The position numbers and the translations under genes were made by a program. Below, one piece after another: positions 7,602 to 14,779 of a stretch of DNA of 32,164 bases (positions within the stretch are counted from its first letter, which is position 1; each line of letters opens with the position of its first letter). The notes under the pieces are model-generated. The model worked only from the letters and a program-made list of their open reading frames with translations, was not told the origin of the DNA and searched no databases. Where the stretch lies: contig JAPPLU010000035.1 in assembly GCA_028874075.1 (NCBI GenBank), positions 1 to 32,164 on the forward strand. The letters are read 5' to 3'. The DNA comes from Chloroflexota bacterium (lineage in GTDB: Bacteria > Chloroflexota > Dehalococcoidia > Lucifugimonadales > UBA3495).

Positions 7602-8536
7602 TGGAGAAGACCCTGAGCGGCTTCTGCCGCGACCTGCTGGACGACGAACCTTACCGCCAGTCCCTCGACCCTGAAGGGTTGGCCGCCCGTTTCGTGGACT
7701 ACTTCGGGCTGTCGGCCCGTCCCACCCTGGAGGAGTTGACCGCCCTGGCGCAGCGGGCCGGGTTCGGCACGGTGCAGGAGGGACAGATGGATGGATTGAA
7801 GGGCGCCCACGTCGGCCAGCCCGGCGGCGAGTACCACATCTACCACCGGGAGGATTTGTGGGAGGGTTCCAAGTCCCATACCGTTCTACATGAAATGTAT
7901 GAGATCGTCCTGGAGTGCATGGCCGAAATCCACTCGCCCGGTATGGCCGTCCCCTCCGGGCCAAACCCGGTGATTTGCCAGCAGGCGGAACGGTTCGCAG
8001 CGGCGGCGTTGATGCAGCCGGACATCTTCCTGTCCTACGCCCAGGCCAGCGGGCTGGACGTCGCGGCCATCCACGATGTCTTTGGCTGCGCCTACTCCTC
8101 GGCGGCCCTGCGGCTGGCTGAGGTGGTGCGGGACCCGCCCCTGCTGGTGGTCCTGTACGAGCGGACGGAGCGGGGCGACCCTGCGGGCTGGACCGATCCC
8201 GCCGTGCTGCGGGCCAGGGTGGTGAAGCGGACGGCGGGCTTCGGGCCGCGCCGGTCCCGGCTTTTGAACGGACGGCGTGGAGGGATGCCCCGCAAGGACA
8301 AGGCCCTGCCCTCGGGTTCTTTGGCGGAGCGTGCGGCCCACAGCGACAGCGCGGAGTACGCCGAAGCCGACGGCATGGCCGCCATCGCCAGGCCCGTCGT
8401 GTGGAAGGGACGGCTGGCGAAGGTGATAGTAGTCGCCGTGCCCTGGGAGCGCCGCAGCGTCCTTGAGCCGCAGTTGGGCCGTCTCCAGCGGCCCTATCCC
8501 AGGTTCAACCCAAGAGCAGCGACCGCCGCATCTTGA
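7598..8536 (+). CDS. ImmA/IrrE-like protein with altered metal-binding motif
   Basis: A 312-residue protein. The N-terminal helical region is followed by VLHEMYEIV at residues 96-104 and QQAERFAAAALMQP further on, which occupy the places of the HExxH helix and the E-x-A-N-x-FA-x-x-LLMP helix of M78 (ImmA/IrrE) peptidases. The motif here is HEMYE (H98, E99, E102): the second His is Glu, and the position of the third ligand appears to be Gln. It may bind metal differently, or act as a non-proteolytic sensor. The C-terminal 100 residues are basic and not recognised. The gene overlaps the XRE gene (ATGA), so the pair should be an antirepressor module of the mobile element. Confidence 0.7.
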   Translation: MMEKTLSGFCRDLLDDEPYRQSLDPEGLAARFVDYFGLSARPTLEELTALAQRAGFGTVQEGQMDGLKGAHVGQPGGEYHIYHREDLWEGSKSHTVLHEMYEIVLECMAEIHSPGMAVPSGPNPVICQQAERFAAAALMQPDIFLSYAQASGLDVAAIHDVFGCAYSSAALRLAEVVRDPPLLVVLYERTERGDPAGWTDPAVLRARVVKRTAGFGPRRSRLLNGRRGGMPRKDKALPSGSLAERAAHSDSAEYAEADGMAAIARPVVWKGRLAKVIVVAVPWERRSVLEPQLGRLQRPYPRFNPRAATAAS

Positions 8537-8561
8537 CGGGGCGGGCCGGATGTCCGATAAT
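8533..8561 (+). promoter_or_regulatory. Sigma70-like promoter for the RHH-recombinase operon
   Basis: TTGACG (8533-8538), a 17-base spacer, then GATAAT (8556-8561). Both boxes match the consensus at five of six positions. The -35 box overlaps the stop codon of the ImmA-like gene, and the start of the RHH gene lies 47 bases downstream of the -10 box. Confidence 0.6.
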
Positions 8562-8608
8562 CAAGGGTAAGACAAGTAATTACAATAACCGGCAAAAAAA
8601 GAGACACC

Positions 8609-8836
8609 ATGCCGCCACGCAGAAAGACCATCACCTTCTCCCTGCCGCCCGAGATGTTCGAGCAAGTGGACGCCGTGAGGCGTGAGGAGGGCCGCGACAT
8701 GAGCGAACTGGTGCGGGAAGCCCTCCGCCTGTACATGGAAGAGAGGGAGCTGCGCCGCCAGGCAAGGCTGGAACGGCTGCGCTCCCGCCAAGCCAATCAG
8801 TCAGACGACAATGATGGAGGACAGAACGATGAGTAA
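8609..8836 (+). CDS. Ribbon-helix-helix (CopG/Arc-like) protein
   Basis: A 75-residue protein: a beta-strand (KTITFSLPPEMFEQVD), helix, turn and second helix (DMSELVREALRLYMEERE), then a charged tail. This is the full ribbon-helix-helix fold, which binds DNA as a dimer through the paired strands. The gene overlaps the recombinase gene by eight bases, so it probably autoregulates the pair or acts as a directionality factor. The latter is inference from position. Confidence 0.8.
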   Translation: MPPRRKTITFSLPPEMFEQVDAVRREEGRDMSELVREALRLYMEERELRRQARLERLRSRQANQSDDNDGGQNDE

Positions 8837-10244
8837 GAATACCGACCTGGTGCCGGCGGCCCTCTACGCCCGGGTCTCCAGCGACCGTCAGGACGTGGAC
8901 CTCTCCGTCGCCGCCCAGCTTCGGGCGCTCCATGACTACGCCGACAAGAACGGCTACCTGGTGGTCCGCGAGTACATCGACGAGGCCGAGAGTGGACGCA
9001 TCGCCGACAGGCCACAGTTCAAGAAGATGATCGACGAAGCATCCAAGTCCGAAGCCCCTTTTCACGAGATTCTGGTCTGGAAGTTTAGCCGGTTCACCCG
9101 CAAGCGGGAGCACGCCGTCGCCTTCAAGTCCATGCTGAGGCGCAAGGGCATCCGCGTGGTCTCCATCACCGAGCACGCCGACGATACCCCCACTGGCAAG
9201 CTGATGGAGGCCATCATCGAGTCCGTGGACGAATTTTATAGCGAAAATCTGGTATGGGGAACCAATGCCAAGGACGGCCAGGACCCGGTGCGGGTGGAGG
9301 ACGTCTTCCCCGCCATCGTATCCCACGAGGAGTTCCAGCGGGTCCGAAAGCTGCTGGCATCCCGCGCCCCAGCGGTCACCCATCCCCGGCGCGCCGCCAG
9401 TCCCTACCTGCTCAGCGGCCTGGCCAGGTGCGAGACCTGCGGCAAGGCCCTGTCCGCCTCCGAAGCCAAGAGCGGCAAATACACCTACTACGTCTGCCAG
9501 TCCATCCTCAAGCAGGGCAGCGGAACCTGCGACACTCCCAGGCTCGCCGCCAAGTCCTTCGAGGACACCATCATCTCCAACATCCGGGACCACATCCTCA
9601 CCGAGTCCAATATCCGTGCCCTGGTGAAGCTGCTGGACGAGGAGATGGACGGGGTGGCCCGGGAGCAACGGCAGAACCTGGAAACCATCGAGGCCGAACT
9701 GGAAGAGGTGAAGCGGAAGCTGGACCGCATCTGGCACTTCGTGGAGAGCACCGACCTGGCGATGGCCGACGCTTCGGAGCGCATCCTGGCGCACCGCCAC
9801 CGCCGGGAGCAACTGGAAGCCGCCGCCGAGGAAGCCAAGGCGGTGTTGGCGGAACGGCGGGAACTGCTGGACAGCGCCGACACCATCGCCGCTTTCGCCG
9901 CCGACATGAGCGAGTTCCTCAAGACCAGCGAACTCACCGAGACCAAAGCCTTCGTGCGGTCATTCGTCAAGGAGGTGCTGGTCCGCCCCGGCGGGGCGAC
10001 CATTGTTTACACGATCCCCACGCCGGAAGACAGTCCAATAGGGGGAGCGGATGCCGCTGAAATCGCCCTGAATGGCGGTGTTCGCAGTATTGGATACGGT
10101 GGTACCCCTGGAGGGACTCGAACCCCCGACGCGCGACTTAGGACGCCGCCGCTCTATCCTCTGAGCTACAGGGGCAGGTTGGTGGAGATAGGGGGGCTCG
10201 AACCCCCAACCTCGGCATTGCGAACGCCGCGCTCTCCCAGTTGA
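8829..10244 (+). CDS. Large serine recombinase with an internal in-frame deletion
   Basis: The ATG at 8829 has GGAGG nine bases before it and gives 471 residues. The resolvase-type catalytic domain is intact: YARVSSDRQ with the nucleophile Ser17, then KFSRFTRKREHAV and DDTPTGKL. It stops at DEFYSENL (about residue 141) and passes directly into VWGTNAKDGQDPVRVEDVFPAIVS, which in this family lies at the end of the recombinase DNA-binding domain. The long helix and nearly all of that domain, roughly 110 residues, are missing. The zinc ribbon (CETCGK, then CQS and CDTP) and coiled coil (about 275-385) remain. The last 45 or so residues are the antisense reading of tRNA-Arg and tRNA-Ala, as expected for an integrase gene abutting its tRNA attachment site. 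The deletion may be real inactivation or a misassembly. Confidence 0.85.
   Translation: MSKNTDLVPAALYARVSSDRQDVDLSVAAQLRALHDYADKNGYLVVREYIDEAESGRIADRPQFKKMIDEASKSEAPFHEILVWKFSRFTRKREHAVAFKSMLRRKGIRVVSITEHADDTPTGKLMEAIIESVDEFYSENLVWGTNAKDGQDPVRVEDVFPAIVSHEEFQRVRKLLASRAPAVTHPRRAASPYLLSGLARCETCGKALSASEAKSGKYTYYVCQSILKQGSGTCDTPRLAAKSFEDTIISNIRDHILTESNIRALVKLLDEEMDGVAREQRQNLETIEAELEEVKRKLDRIWHFVESTDLAMADASERILAHRHRREQLEAAAEEAKAVLAERRELLDSADTIAAFAADMSEFLKTSELTETKAFVRSFVKEVLVRPGGATIVYTIPTPEDSPIGGADAAEIALNGGVRSIGYGGTPGGTRTPDARLRTPPLYPLSYRGRLVEIGGLEPPTSALRTPRSPS
10100..10175 (-). tRNA. tRNA-Arg (anticodon CCU)
   Basis: On the minus strand a 76-base cloverleaf can be folded. The acceptor stem is GCCCCTG with CAGGGGT, and the D arm is GCTCAGAGGATAGAGC. 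The anticodon stem GCGGC/GTCGC closes the loop GTCCTAA, giving anticodon CCT, and the T arm contains GGTTCGAGTCC. The CCA end is encoded. Its 3' end faces the recombinase gene, whose reading frame runs across it on the other strand, making it the likely attachment site. Confidence 0.95.
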
Positions 10245-10255
10245 GCTATATCCCC
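10180..10255 (-). tRNA. tRNA-Ala (anticodon CGC)
   Basis: A 76-base cloverleaf on the minus strand. The acceptor stem is GGGGATA with TATCTCC, and the D arm is GCTCAACTGGGAGAGC. The anticodon stem CGGCG/TGCCG closes the loop TTCGCAA, giving anticodon CGC. The T loop is TTCGAGC and CCA is encoded. It is separated from tRNA-Arg by four bases, so the two are surely processed from one transcript. Confidence 0.95.
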
Positions 10256-10709
10256 GGGCTATTGCCCACCGCAGAATCATCATTCGATCCAAACGGCCGA
10301 GCCGCCACCGGTAAGGGAAACAATCCCTGGTACCATAGAAATGGTAAGACTCTCCCTTGGGGCTGTCAAGTGCGCCGGCAACTGTTCAGATACTCGGAGT
10401 CTCATTCGGGCCTAACCTTCATACGGGCGTAAAACTGGATCCGGAAATCTGGCCTTTCAATGGATCTGAGGTTCACTTACCCTCCTGCATCCCGCCTTTC
10501 GACGGAATGACGGCTGTGGAAGCCAACCTTCCTTCCTGACTCTGAACTGTTTCGCGCCAAAGGAATTGCACCGGAGTAAACTGCCGGGTTTCCAAGACCT
10601 TCACGTTTGCCCCGTATCCGTGCCTTGATTAGCGCTCTCGGCCCTCTACGCCAACTGGAATGCCCTTGCTTTTCGCTTGCCGCTTAATACTAGGCAACCG
10701 GCCTGAACG
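10256..10709. other. Non-coding spacer upstream of the tRNA genes
   Basis: No convincing gene is present in this 454-base stretch. It holds a perfect hairpin TACCAT-agaa-ATGGTA (10331-10346), a copy of a short repeat shared with the 16.0 kb spacer (10341-10390), and a stretch around 10490-10520 (CGCCTTTCGACGGAATGACGG) that resembles intergenic palindromic sequences. The promoter of the leftward tRNA transcript should lie within the first 100 bases, but I see no clear boxes. Confidence 0.5.
10341..10390 (+). repeat. Dispersed intergenic repeat, copy 1
   Basis: Blocks ATGGTA, CCCTTGGGG, TGTCAAGTGCG and ACTGTTCAGA occur in this order and recur in the same order at 16042-16113 with small length changes. 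The terminal ACTGTTCAGA has a near-inverted partner, TCTGAACTGT, at 10541-10550. Two dispersed copies in one window suggest a genome-wide repeat family. Confidence 0.5.
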
Positions 10710-11264
10710 TTACACGGGCAGCAATGGCTCATCCGACTCGTGCGCAAGCTGCAGGTCGACGGTGTTGGCGTTGAATGCCAGCATGGCGTAGTAGCCCATC
10801 AGCGTTACCAACTCCACCATGGCCTGGGTGCCAAACGCCTGGTGCACCGCCTGAAAAGTCTCGTCGCTGACCTTGCTTCCGTTAAAGAACTCGTTGGCCA
10901 GGTTAATGATGGCTGCCTCCGAGGGGGACAGTTCCGGCAAGGGTCTCCTGTCTCGCAGCGCGTCAATTAACTCGTTGCTCAGTCCCGACTGCCTGGCAAT
11001 AGGCACGTGGCGGTCCCAAATGTAGATACAATCCTTGGCCCTCGCTGTTGCCAGCATGGCCAGCTCACGCATCTGATGCGGTACGGTGGACTCGTTACGC
11101 ACGTATTCCCAGAAAGGTATCGCTCGCCGCGCCATTTCCGGGCTGTGTTTCAGAATCGACATCGGGCCAGTACCCACGCCGCCGGGCCCGGCGTTTATCT
11201 CGTCAAATACATCTCGCAGGTCCTCGGGTATGCTCTCACTGGTGGGCAGCTGTATTCGGGACAT
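10710..11264 (-). CDS. Carboxymuconolactone decarboxylase / AhpD-like protein
   Basis: The ATG at 11264 is preceded by AAGGAG and gives 184 residues. The all-helical CMD fold is evident: MRELAMLATARAKDCIYIWDRHVPIA contains the conserved Cys and His with a W-x2-H, then GLSNELI, and a second helical unit with VELVTLMGYYAMLAFNAN. Relatives are small decarboxylases or peroxidase-like proteins. The AhpD CxxC is absent (a single Cys followed by Y-I-W-D-R-H), so thiol-disulphide activity like AhpD is unlikely. It stands alone, with its own promoter at 11312-11340. Substrate unknown. Confidence 0.8.
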   Translation of the reverse strand: MSRIQLPTSESIPEDLRDVFDEINAGPGGVGTGPMSILKHSPEMARRAIPFWEYVRNESTVPHQMRELAMLATARAKDCIYIWDRHVPIARQSGLSNELIDALRDRRPLPELSPSEAAIINLANEFFNGSKVSDETFQAVHQAFGTQAMVELVTLMGYYAMLAFNANTVDLQLAHESDEPLLPV

Positions 11265-11311
11265 TTGTCTCTCCTTGAAATGTTGATGGCATTCCAATGA
11301 TTCGTGGCTCC

Positions 11312-11340
11312 AGTTTAGCGGTGCTCCGGCCGTCAATCAA
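11312..11340 (-). promoter_or_regulatory. Putative promoter of the CMD-like gene
   Basis: On the minus strand, TTGATT (11340 to 11335), a 17-base spacer, and TAAACT (11317 to 11312), each matching four of six consensus positions. It lies 48 bases before the start codon and is the better candidate in this spacer. Confidence 0.35.
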
Positions 11341-11508
11341 ACTCTCCGATTACGTAAGGGCATCGGTTGTCGGCTCTGGACGAACCACTTCGTTCACACC
11401 TCCGCGGGTACATCGAACCTGGTCCGGGTAACTTGCACTTTGGGAAGATTGGAAGGCGGAGTTAAACAAATGCATAGGTACTCTCCCTGCTGCTATGCCT
11501 GGTCTGCC
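11341..11508. other. Unassigned part of the 11,265-11,620 spacer
   Basis: The 356-base spacer between the divergent CMD-like and MqnA-like genes holds a promoter for each of them at its two sides. In the middle I see no open frame, repeat or hairpin of note. Confidence 0.4.
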
Positions 11509-11537
11509 TTGACTGACCTACCCGCCCAACCTAAAAT
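11509..11537 (+). promoter_or_regulatory. Sigma70-like promoter of the MqnA-like gene
   Basis: TTGACT (11509-11514), a 17-base spacer and TAAAAT (11532-11537). Each box matches five of six consensus positions. The predicted transcript starts near 11544 with a leader of about 77 bases. Confidence 0.55.
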
Positions 11538-11620
11538 CGTTATGATTTGAAGCGAATTCGGAGCGCGGGCCCGGTCCGGGTTTGCAACGGAAATTTAGCG
11601 TCGAGGAGCGGCTAACAGAT

Positions 11621-12370
11621 ATGTCGTTGAAAGTGGGCAGAATCCCCTACATGATTTGCGAACCCTTCTACTTCGATACGGAGAGGAGGGGGATGCAATT
11701 GGTGGACACTATGCCCAATCGCGCTGTTGAAGACATTGAACAGGGCACAATCGATGCTGCTCTGGTTCCCGTTGTGGATACCTACGGCAAGGAGGACTCA
11801 CTGCAACCGGTGGGCGGATTCTGTATTGCCAGCACCGACCGGGCTGGCAGCGTCTTTCTCTATTCTAAAGTTCCCGTGGAAGAATTGGCCGGAGCCCGGG
11901 TCGGCCTGATAGATGATTCCAAGACCTCGGTCAAGCTGTTGCAAGTCCTGCTTAAGCAAAAGTATCAAGTGGAACCTGGAGAATACGTGGGCTTGCGGGA
12001 TGAGCACGACGCCTTCATGGTCATGGGAGACCGGGGACTGCGGCAGCGGCGCGGCGCACGGGGATTCCCCCATCGCTACGACCTGGGCGAAGAATGGTTC
12101 CAATGGACCCGCCTTCCCTTCGTTTACGCCCGCTGGATGGCGAGGAACGGCATCGACTCCCAGCAACTGGCGGTATTGGAGGACACCCTCTACGTTGGCC
12201 TGGAAGACGGCGTGGACAACCTCTACCATATTGCCGAACCCCGGGAAAACCTGCTCATGCTGCCCCGCGATGTGGTCGAATACGTCCAGGGCATCCGCTT
12301 CTACCTGGGAATGACGGAACAGAAGTCTATGCGGATTTTCCGGGAATACGTAGAGCAGTTGATCCCGTAA
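11621..12370 (+). CDS. MqnA/MqnD-superfamily protein (divergent chorismate-dehydratase-like)
   Basis: The ATG at 11621 with GAGGAG 12 bases upstream gives 249 residues; a TTG at 11582 would add 13. The order of motifs follows MqnA: KVGRIPYMICEPF at the N-terminus, GTIDAALVPVVDTY, GSVFLYSKVPVEEL, a VGLIDDSKTSVKLL segment with the S-x-TS element, and EEWFQWTRLPFVYARWMA. MqnA dehydrates chorismate in futalosine menaquinone synthesis and has a periplasmic-binding-protein fold. The usual Asn after the first Tyr is replaced here, and no mqnB, C or D lies nearby, so the substrate may differ. The downstream neighbour is a folate-type reductase. Confidence 0.65.
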   Translation: MSLKVGRIPYMICEPFYFDTERRGMQLVDTMPNRAVEDIEQGTIDAALVPVVDTYGKEDSLQPVGGFCIASTDRAGSVFLYSKVPVEELAGARVGLIDDSKTSVKLLQVLLKQKYQVEPGEYVGLRDEHDAFMVMGDRGLRQRRGARGFPHRYDLGEEWFQWTRLPFVYARWMARNGIDSQQLAVLEDTLYVGLEDGVDNLYHIAEPRENLLMLPRDVVEYVQGIRFYLGMTEQKSMRIFREYVEQLIP

Positions 12371-12563
12371 CTGTCGTCGGCCTGCCCTTCAATTTCCACC
12401 CTGAAGTCAGTTGCATTTCGGATTTGGCGCAAACCCGCCCTACCTGTGCGGTATGAACCTCGAACTTGTGCGGTGCGCCGTTTAAGGTATGGACTCCTGA
12501 ATTGCGTTTGCCCTGGTCCCACCCTTGGTCGAGCCCCTCATTGCGGGCGAAAGGCGGTAGTCA

Positions 12564-13433
12564 ATGACCTGGGTAACCGCTGCCGGATTTGAGGCTACCG
12601 GGAATCCCGCCTTCATCTGCGACTTCTCTCCTCCACGCTCAGGAAGTTACGAGGACATCCCCTCCCCCTTTCCCGACGCGGACTTTCTGATGGTCAACCG
12701 CAACCCTGGCCGGGCCGTACGCGCCGATTCGGCCATGCTCGCGGCCGAACTGCAACGCAGAACCGGCCAAAACGTCATTTTCGCTCTTCTCACCCGTGAT
12801 ATGAACCGCCTGGCGGTCCAGTCATACCTGCTGGGAGCCCAACTGCTCGGGCTGGAGAACGTGGTTGTGGCCCAGGGGGATTCCTTCTCCACCTCCGATA
12901 CCAAACGCGTCCCTGCAGTGGTGGATTACCGACCGACGGAATTAATTGCTCACATCTCGCAAATGAACCAAGGGATAGACTTCCGGGGCCGCAAGCTGGA
13001 CTCCCCTACTGACTTCTGCATTGGAGCTACCGTGGACCCGGGGCAGGACCCATGCCGGCAGGCTGCCCTGGCTTACCGCAAGCTTAGTGAGGGGGCTGCC
13101 TTCCTGATAACCCAACCTGTGTACGACCCGACACATGCCTCCGGCTTTATGGAGGCCTATGAGGAAATTGCCGGGGGCCCCTGCCTGATGCCGATATATT
13201 GGGGCCTGCAAATGCTGGAAGAGGAAAGTGTGGCCTTCGGTCCCGTCCCAGTCCGCCTGCAGGAGGAACTGGCCGCAGGGCGTTCAAGTGTTGATTTGGC
13301 CCTTGAGGTTTACTCACGGTTCCTGGAATCTTCCATGGGCAATGTCTATCTTCTGCCCTCCATACGTCGGGGAGGGAGCAGGGGCTATGAGGCTGCGCAA
13401 AATTTCTTGACGGCAGCCCGGGCTATGTCGTAA
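12564..13433 (+). CDS. Methylenetetrahydrofolate reductase-like protein
   Basis: A 289-residue TIM-barrel protein. It contains FALLTRDMNRLAVQSYLLG, LGLENVVVAQGDS, CIGATVDPGQDP, and EGAAFLITQPVYDP, in the positions typical of MetF-type reductases that convert methylene- to methyl-tetrahydrofolate using FAD. The R-D-x-N-R-L-A-x-Q-S-x-L-L-G form resembles the short variants found with corrinoid or C1 metabolism. The usual G-D-P motif reads AQGDS. The ATG has only a weak ribosome site (AAAGG). The gene lies 193 bases after the MqnA-like gene on the same strand, so a shared transcript is possible. One-carbon metabolism is a reasonable role; the partner is unknown. Confidence 0.75.
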   Translation: MTWVTAAGFEATGNPAFICDFSPPRSGSYEDIPSPFPDADFLMVNRNPGRAVRADSAMLAAELQRRTGQNVIFALLTRDMNRLAVQSYLLGAQLLGLENVVVAQGDSFSTSDTKRVPAVVDYRPTELIAHISQMNQGIDFRGRKLDSPTDFCIGATVDPGQDPCRQAALAYRKLSEGAAFLITQPVYDPTHASGFMEAYEEIAGGPCLMPIYWGLQMLEEESVAFGPVPVRLQEELAAGRSSVDLALEVYSRFLESSMGNVYLLPSIRRGGSRGYEAAQNFLTAARAMS

Positions 13434-13469
13434 AGCCATACCGCACTACCCTAAAGCCGCCAACAAAGA

Positions 13470-13494
13470 GGGGCAGGCTTTGAGAGTCTGCCCC
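13470..13494. terminator. Bidirectional terminator-like hairpin
   Basis: GGGGCAG (13470-13476) pairs with CTGCCCC (13488-13494) across an 11-base loop. It lies between the convergent MTHFR-like and CMD-like genes. On the minus strand it is followed by TCTTTGTT, a weak T-run; on the plus strand the T-run is poor. Confidence 0.45.
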
Positions 13495-13522
13495 CGTCTT
13501 GGTCCTTCGCTTAAGCAGCGCC

Positions 13523-13831
13523 TTACTGGCGTGAATCGAACACTTCCTTGGCAACCCGAACGGCGTTGGCCGCCGTGGGCCAGCCGGCGTAAAAGGCCAT
13601 GTGAGTGATGATTTCGCCAATTTCCTCCCTGGTGACGCCGTTGTCCAGGGCCCGGTTAATGTGGCCCCGCAGCTGTTCGGTGCGGTACAAAGCCACCAGA
13701 GTTGCAACGGTAATCATGCTTCGGTCCCGCTTGGAGAGCTCCGGGCGTTCCCAAACGTCGCCAAACAGCACGTTGGCGCTGAGTTCTGCCATCTTGGGCG
13801 CTACTTCGCTGGCCGGATTGGGGGTGGTCAT
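13523..13831 (-). CDS. Carboxymuconolactone decarboxylase family protein (short)
   Basis: The ATG at 13831 follows GAGGAGG and gives 102 residues; an ATG 18 bases earlier lies before that ribosome site. The sequence carries the whole single-domain CMD fold: FGDVWERPELSKRDRSMITVATLVAL, then GHINRALDNGVTREEIGEIITHMAFYAGWPTAANAV, which matches the PcaC type (4-carboxymuconolactone decarboxylase) closely, including the His in G-H-I. In the beta-ketoadipate pathway this enzyme follows cycloisomerisation, but no pca neighbours exist here, so it may serve another ring-cleavage route. Confidence 0.85.
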   Translation of the reverse strand: MTTPNPASEVAPKMAELSANVLFGDVWERPELSKRDRSMITVATLVALYRTEQLRGHINRALDNGVTREEIGEIITHMAFYAGWPTAANAVRVAKEVFDSRQ

Positions 13832-13892
13832 TGGTTCGCCTCCTCGCATATTTTGGGGTCAATAAATGGGTAAAGGTGGAAAGTCCAAACAA

Positions 13893-13940
13893 ATCCCTCC
13901 TCCCATCAAGGGAGAAGGTCAGGAAGGGAGTGATGGCGCT
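13893..13940. repeat. Intergenic palindromic repeat (CTCCC-ATCAAGGGAG type)
   Basis: The 154-base spacer between the CMD and SDR genes contains TCCCTCCTCCCATCAAGGGA followed by GAAGGTCAGGAAGGG. A relative (CCTTCCCCCTCCTTGGGGAA, then AGGCTGGGATGGG) lies at 31122-31152. Both are hairpin-forming stretches of a kind scattered between genes in many environmental genomes. Confidence 0.4.
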
Positions 13941-13985
13941 CAGTCCGTAGCTGAGGACTTTGCGTTTACGGCCTGTACTGTAGGG

Positions 13986-14771
13986 TTAAGCCGCCACTCC
14001 CGCTCCCCAGGTAACGCCAAAGTCGGCCCGTTCCACCACCTGGCCGGTGAAAGTCCCGGCGGTCTGGCCGGAAAGCCAGACGGCGGCGTCGGTAACTTCG
14101 TCGGGCTGCACCATCGGAATATGGGCGGTGCCGGGCCAGTCCCCGCGCCGGTTCATCCACGTATCCACCCGACCGGGGCTGAACAGGTTGACGGCAATGT
14201 TGTGGGGCCGGACCTCTTCCGCCAGGCTCAGGAACATCCGCTCCAGGGCTGCCTTGCTCATGGAATAACCAACGCGGCCCTCCCGGTAGCCCCTGGCGGA
14301 ACCGGAAGTTACGCCGATTATGGAACCGGAACCCCGCTCAAACATTGTGGGAAGCGCAAACTTGCACAGCAGAAGGGGCCCGCGCACGTTCACTGCCAGC
14401 GCCCTGTCCAGCAACTCTGGGTCCAGGTCAACTACGGGGGACTCGCAGTCGATGCCCGCGTTGGAAAACAGGATATCAATACCTCCGAAGTGGGAAACGG
14501 TAGTCCTTACCAGGTGTTGCAGGTCGGAGGGTTCGGCAACGTCGCACCTGACCGCCAGGGCATCCCCGCCCTCTTCGTTTATGCCCTGCACCGTGTCGTG
14601 GATGTTCCCGGCGGCATATCGTTCAAACTCAGACCCGGGCTTGGCTTCCTCCTCGGTACGGGACGACACCACCACTTTGGCGCCAGCCCGGGCCAGTCCC
14701 TGGCTTACCGCCCGGCCAATGCCCCGGCTGCCTCCCGTTACGATAGCTACCTTGCCGGTCAGGTCCGTCAT
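13986..14771 (-). CDS. Short-chain dehydrogenase/reductase (SDR)
   Basis: A 261-residue classical SDR: the nucleotide site TGGSRGIG, the NAG motif in LFSNAGID, catalytic Ser in VTSGSARG, and YSMSK with the Tyr and Lys. Length and C-terminal substrate loop (DTWMNRRGDWPGTAHIPM) fit oxidoreductases acting on hydroxyacyl or alcohol substrates. The gene starts 8 bases after the DUF35-type gene and is surely co-transcribed with it, which suggests an acyl-CoA substrate. The start at 14771 was chosen for the match to the SDR N-terminus; a GTG at 14779 adds only a few residues. Cofactor preference: the Arg in the GGSRGIG loop and a later SSR (VVVSSRTEEE) suggest NADP(H). Confidence 0.9.
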   Translation of the reverse strand: MTDLTGKVAIVTGGSRGIGRAVSQGLARAGAKVVVSSRTEEEAKPGSEFERYAAGNIHDTVQGINEEGGDALAVRCDVAEPSDLQHLVRTTVSHFGGIDILFSNAGIDCESPVVDLDPELLDRALAVNVRGPLLLCKFALPTMFERGSGSIIGVTSGSARGYREGRVGYSMSKAALERMFLSLAEEVRPHNIAVNLFSPGRVDTWMNRRGDWPGTAHIPMVQPDEVTDAAVWLSGQTAGTFTGQVVERADFGVTWGAGVAA

Positions 14772-14779
14772 CCCATTCA

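Noticed and set aside
8631..9812. 393-residue minus-strand frame opposite the recombinase
   Set aside because: A GC-rich shadow of the recombinase; no family text, no ribosome site, and the recombinase strand carries clear motifs.
9960..10292. Minus-strand frame encoding a 110-residue product
   Set aside because: It is the translation of the tRNA-Ala and tRNA-Arg genes themselves (GYSSTGRARR and VAQRIERRRP are typical of translated tRNA genes).
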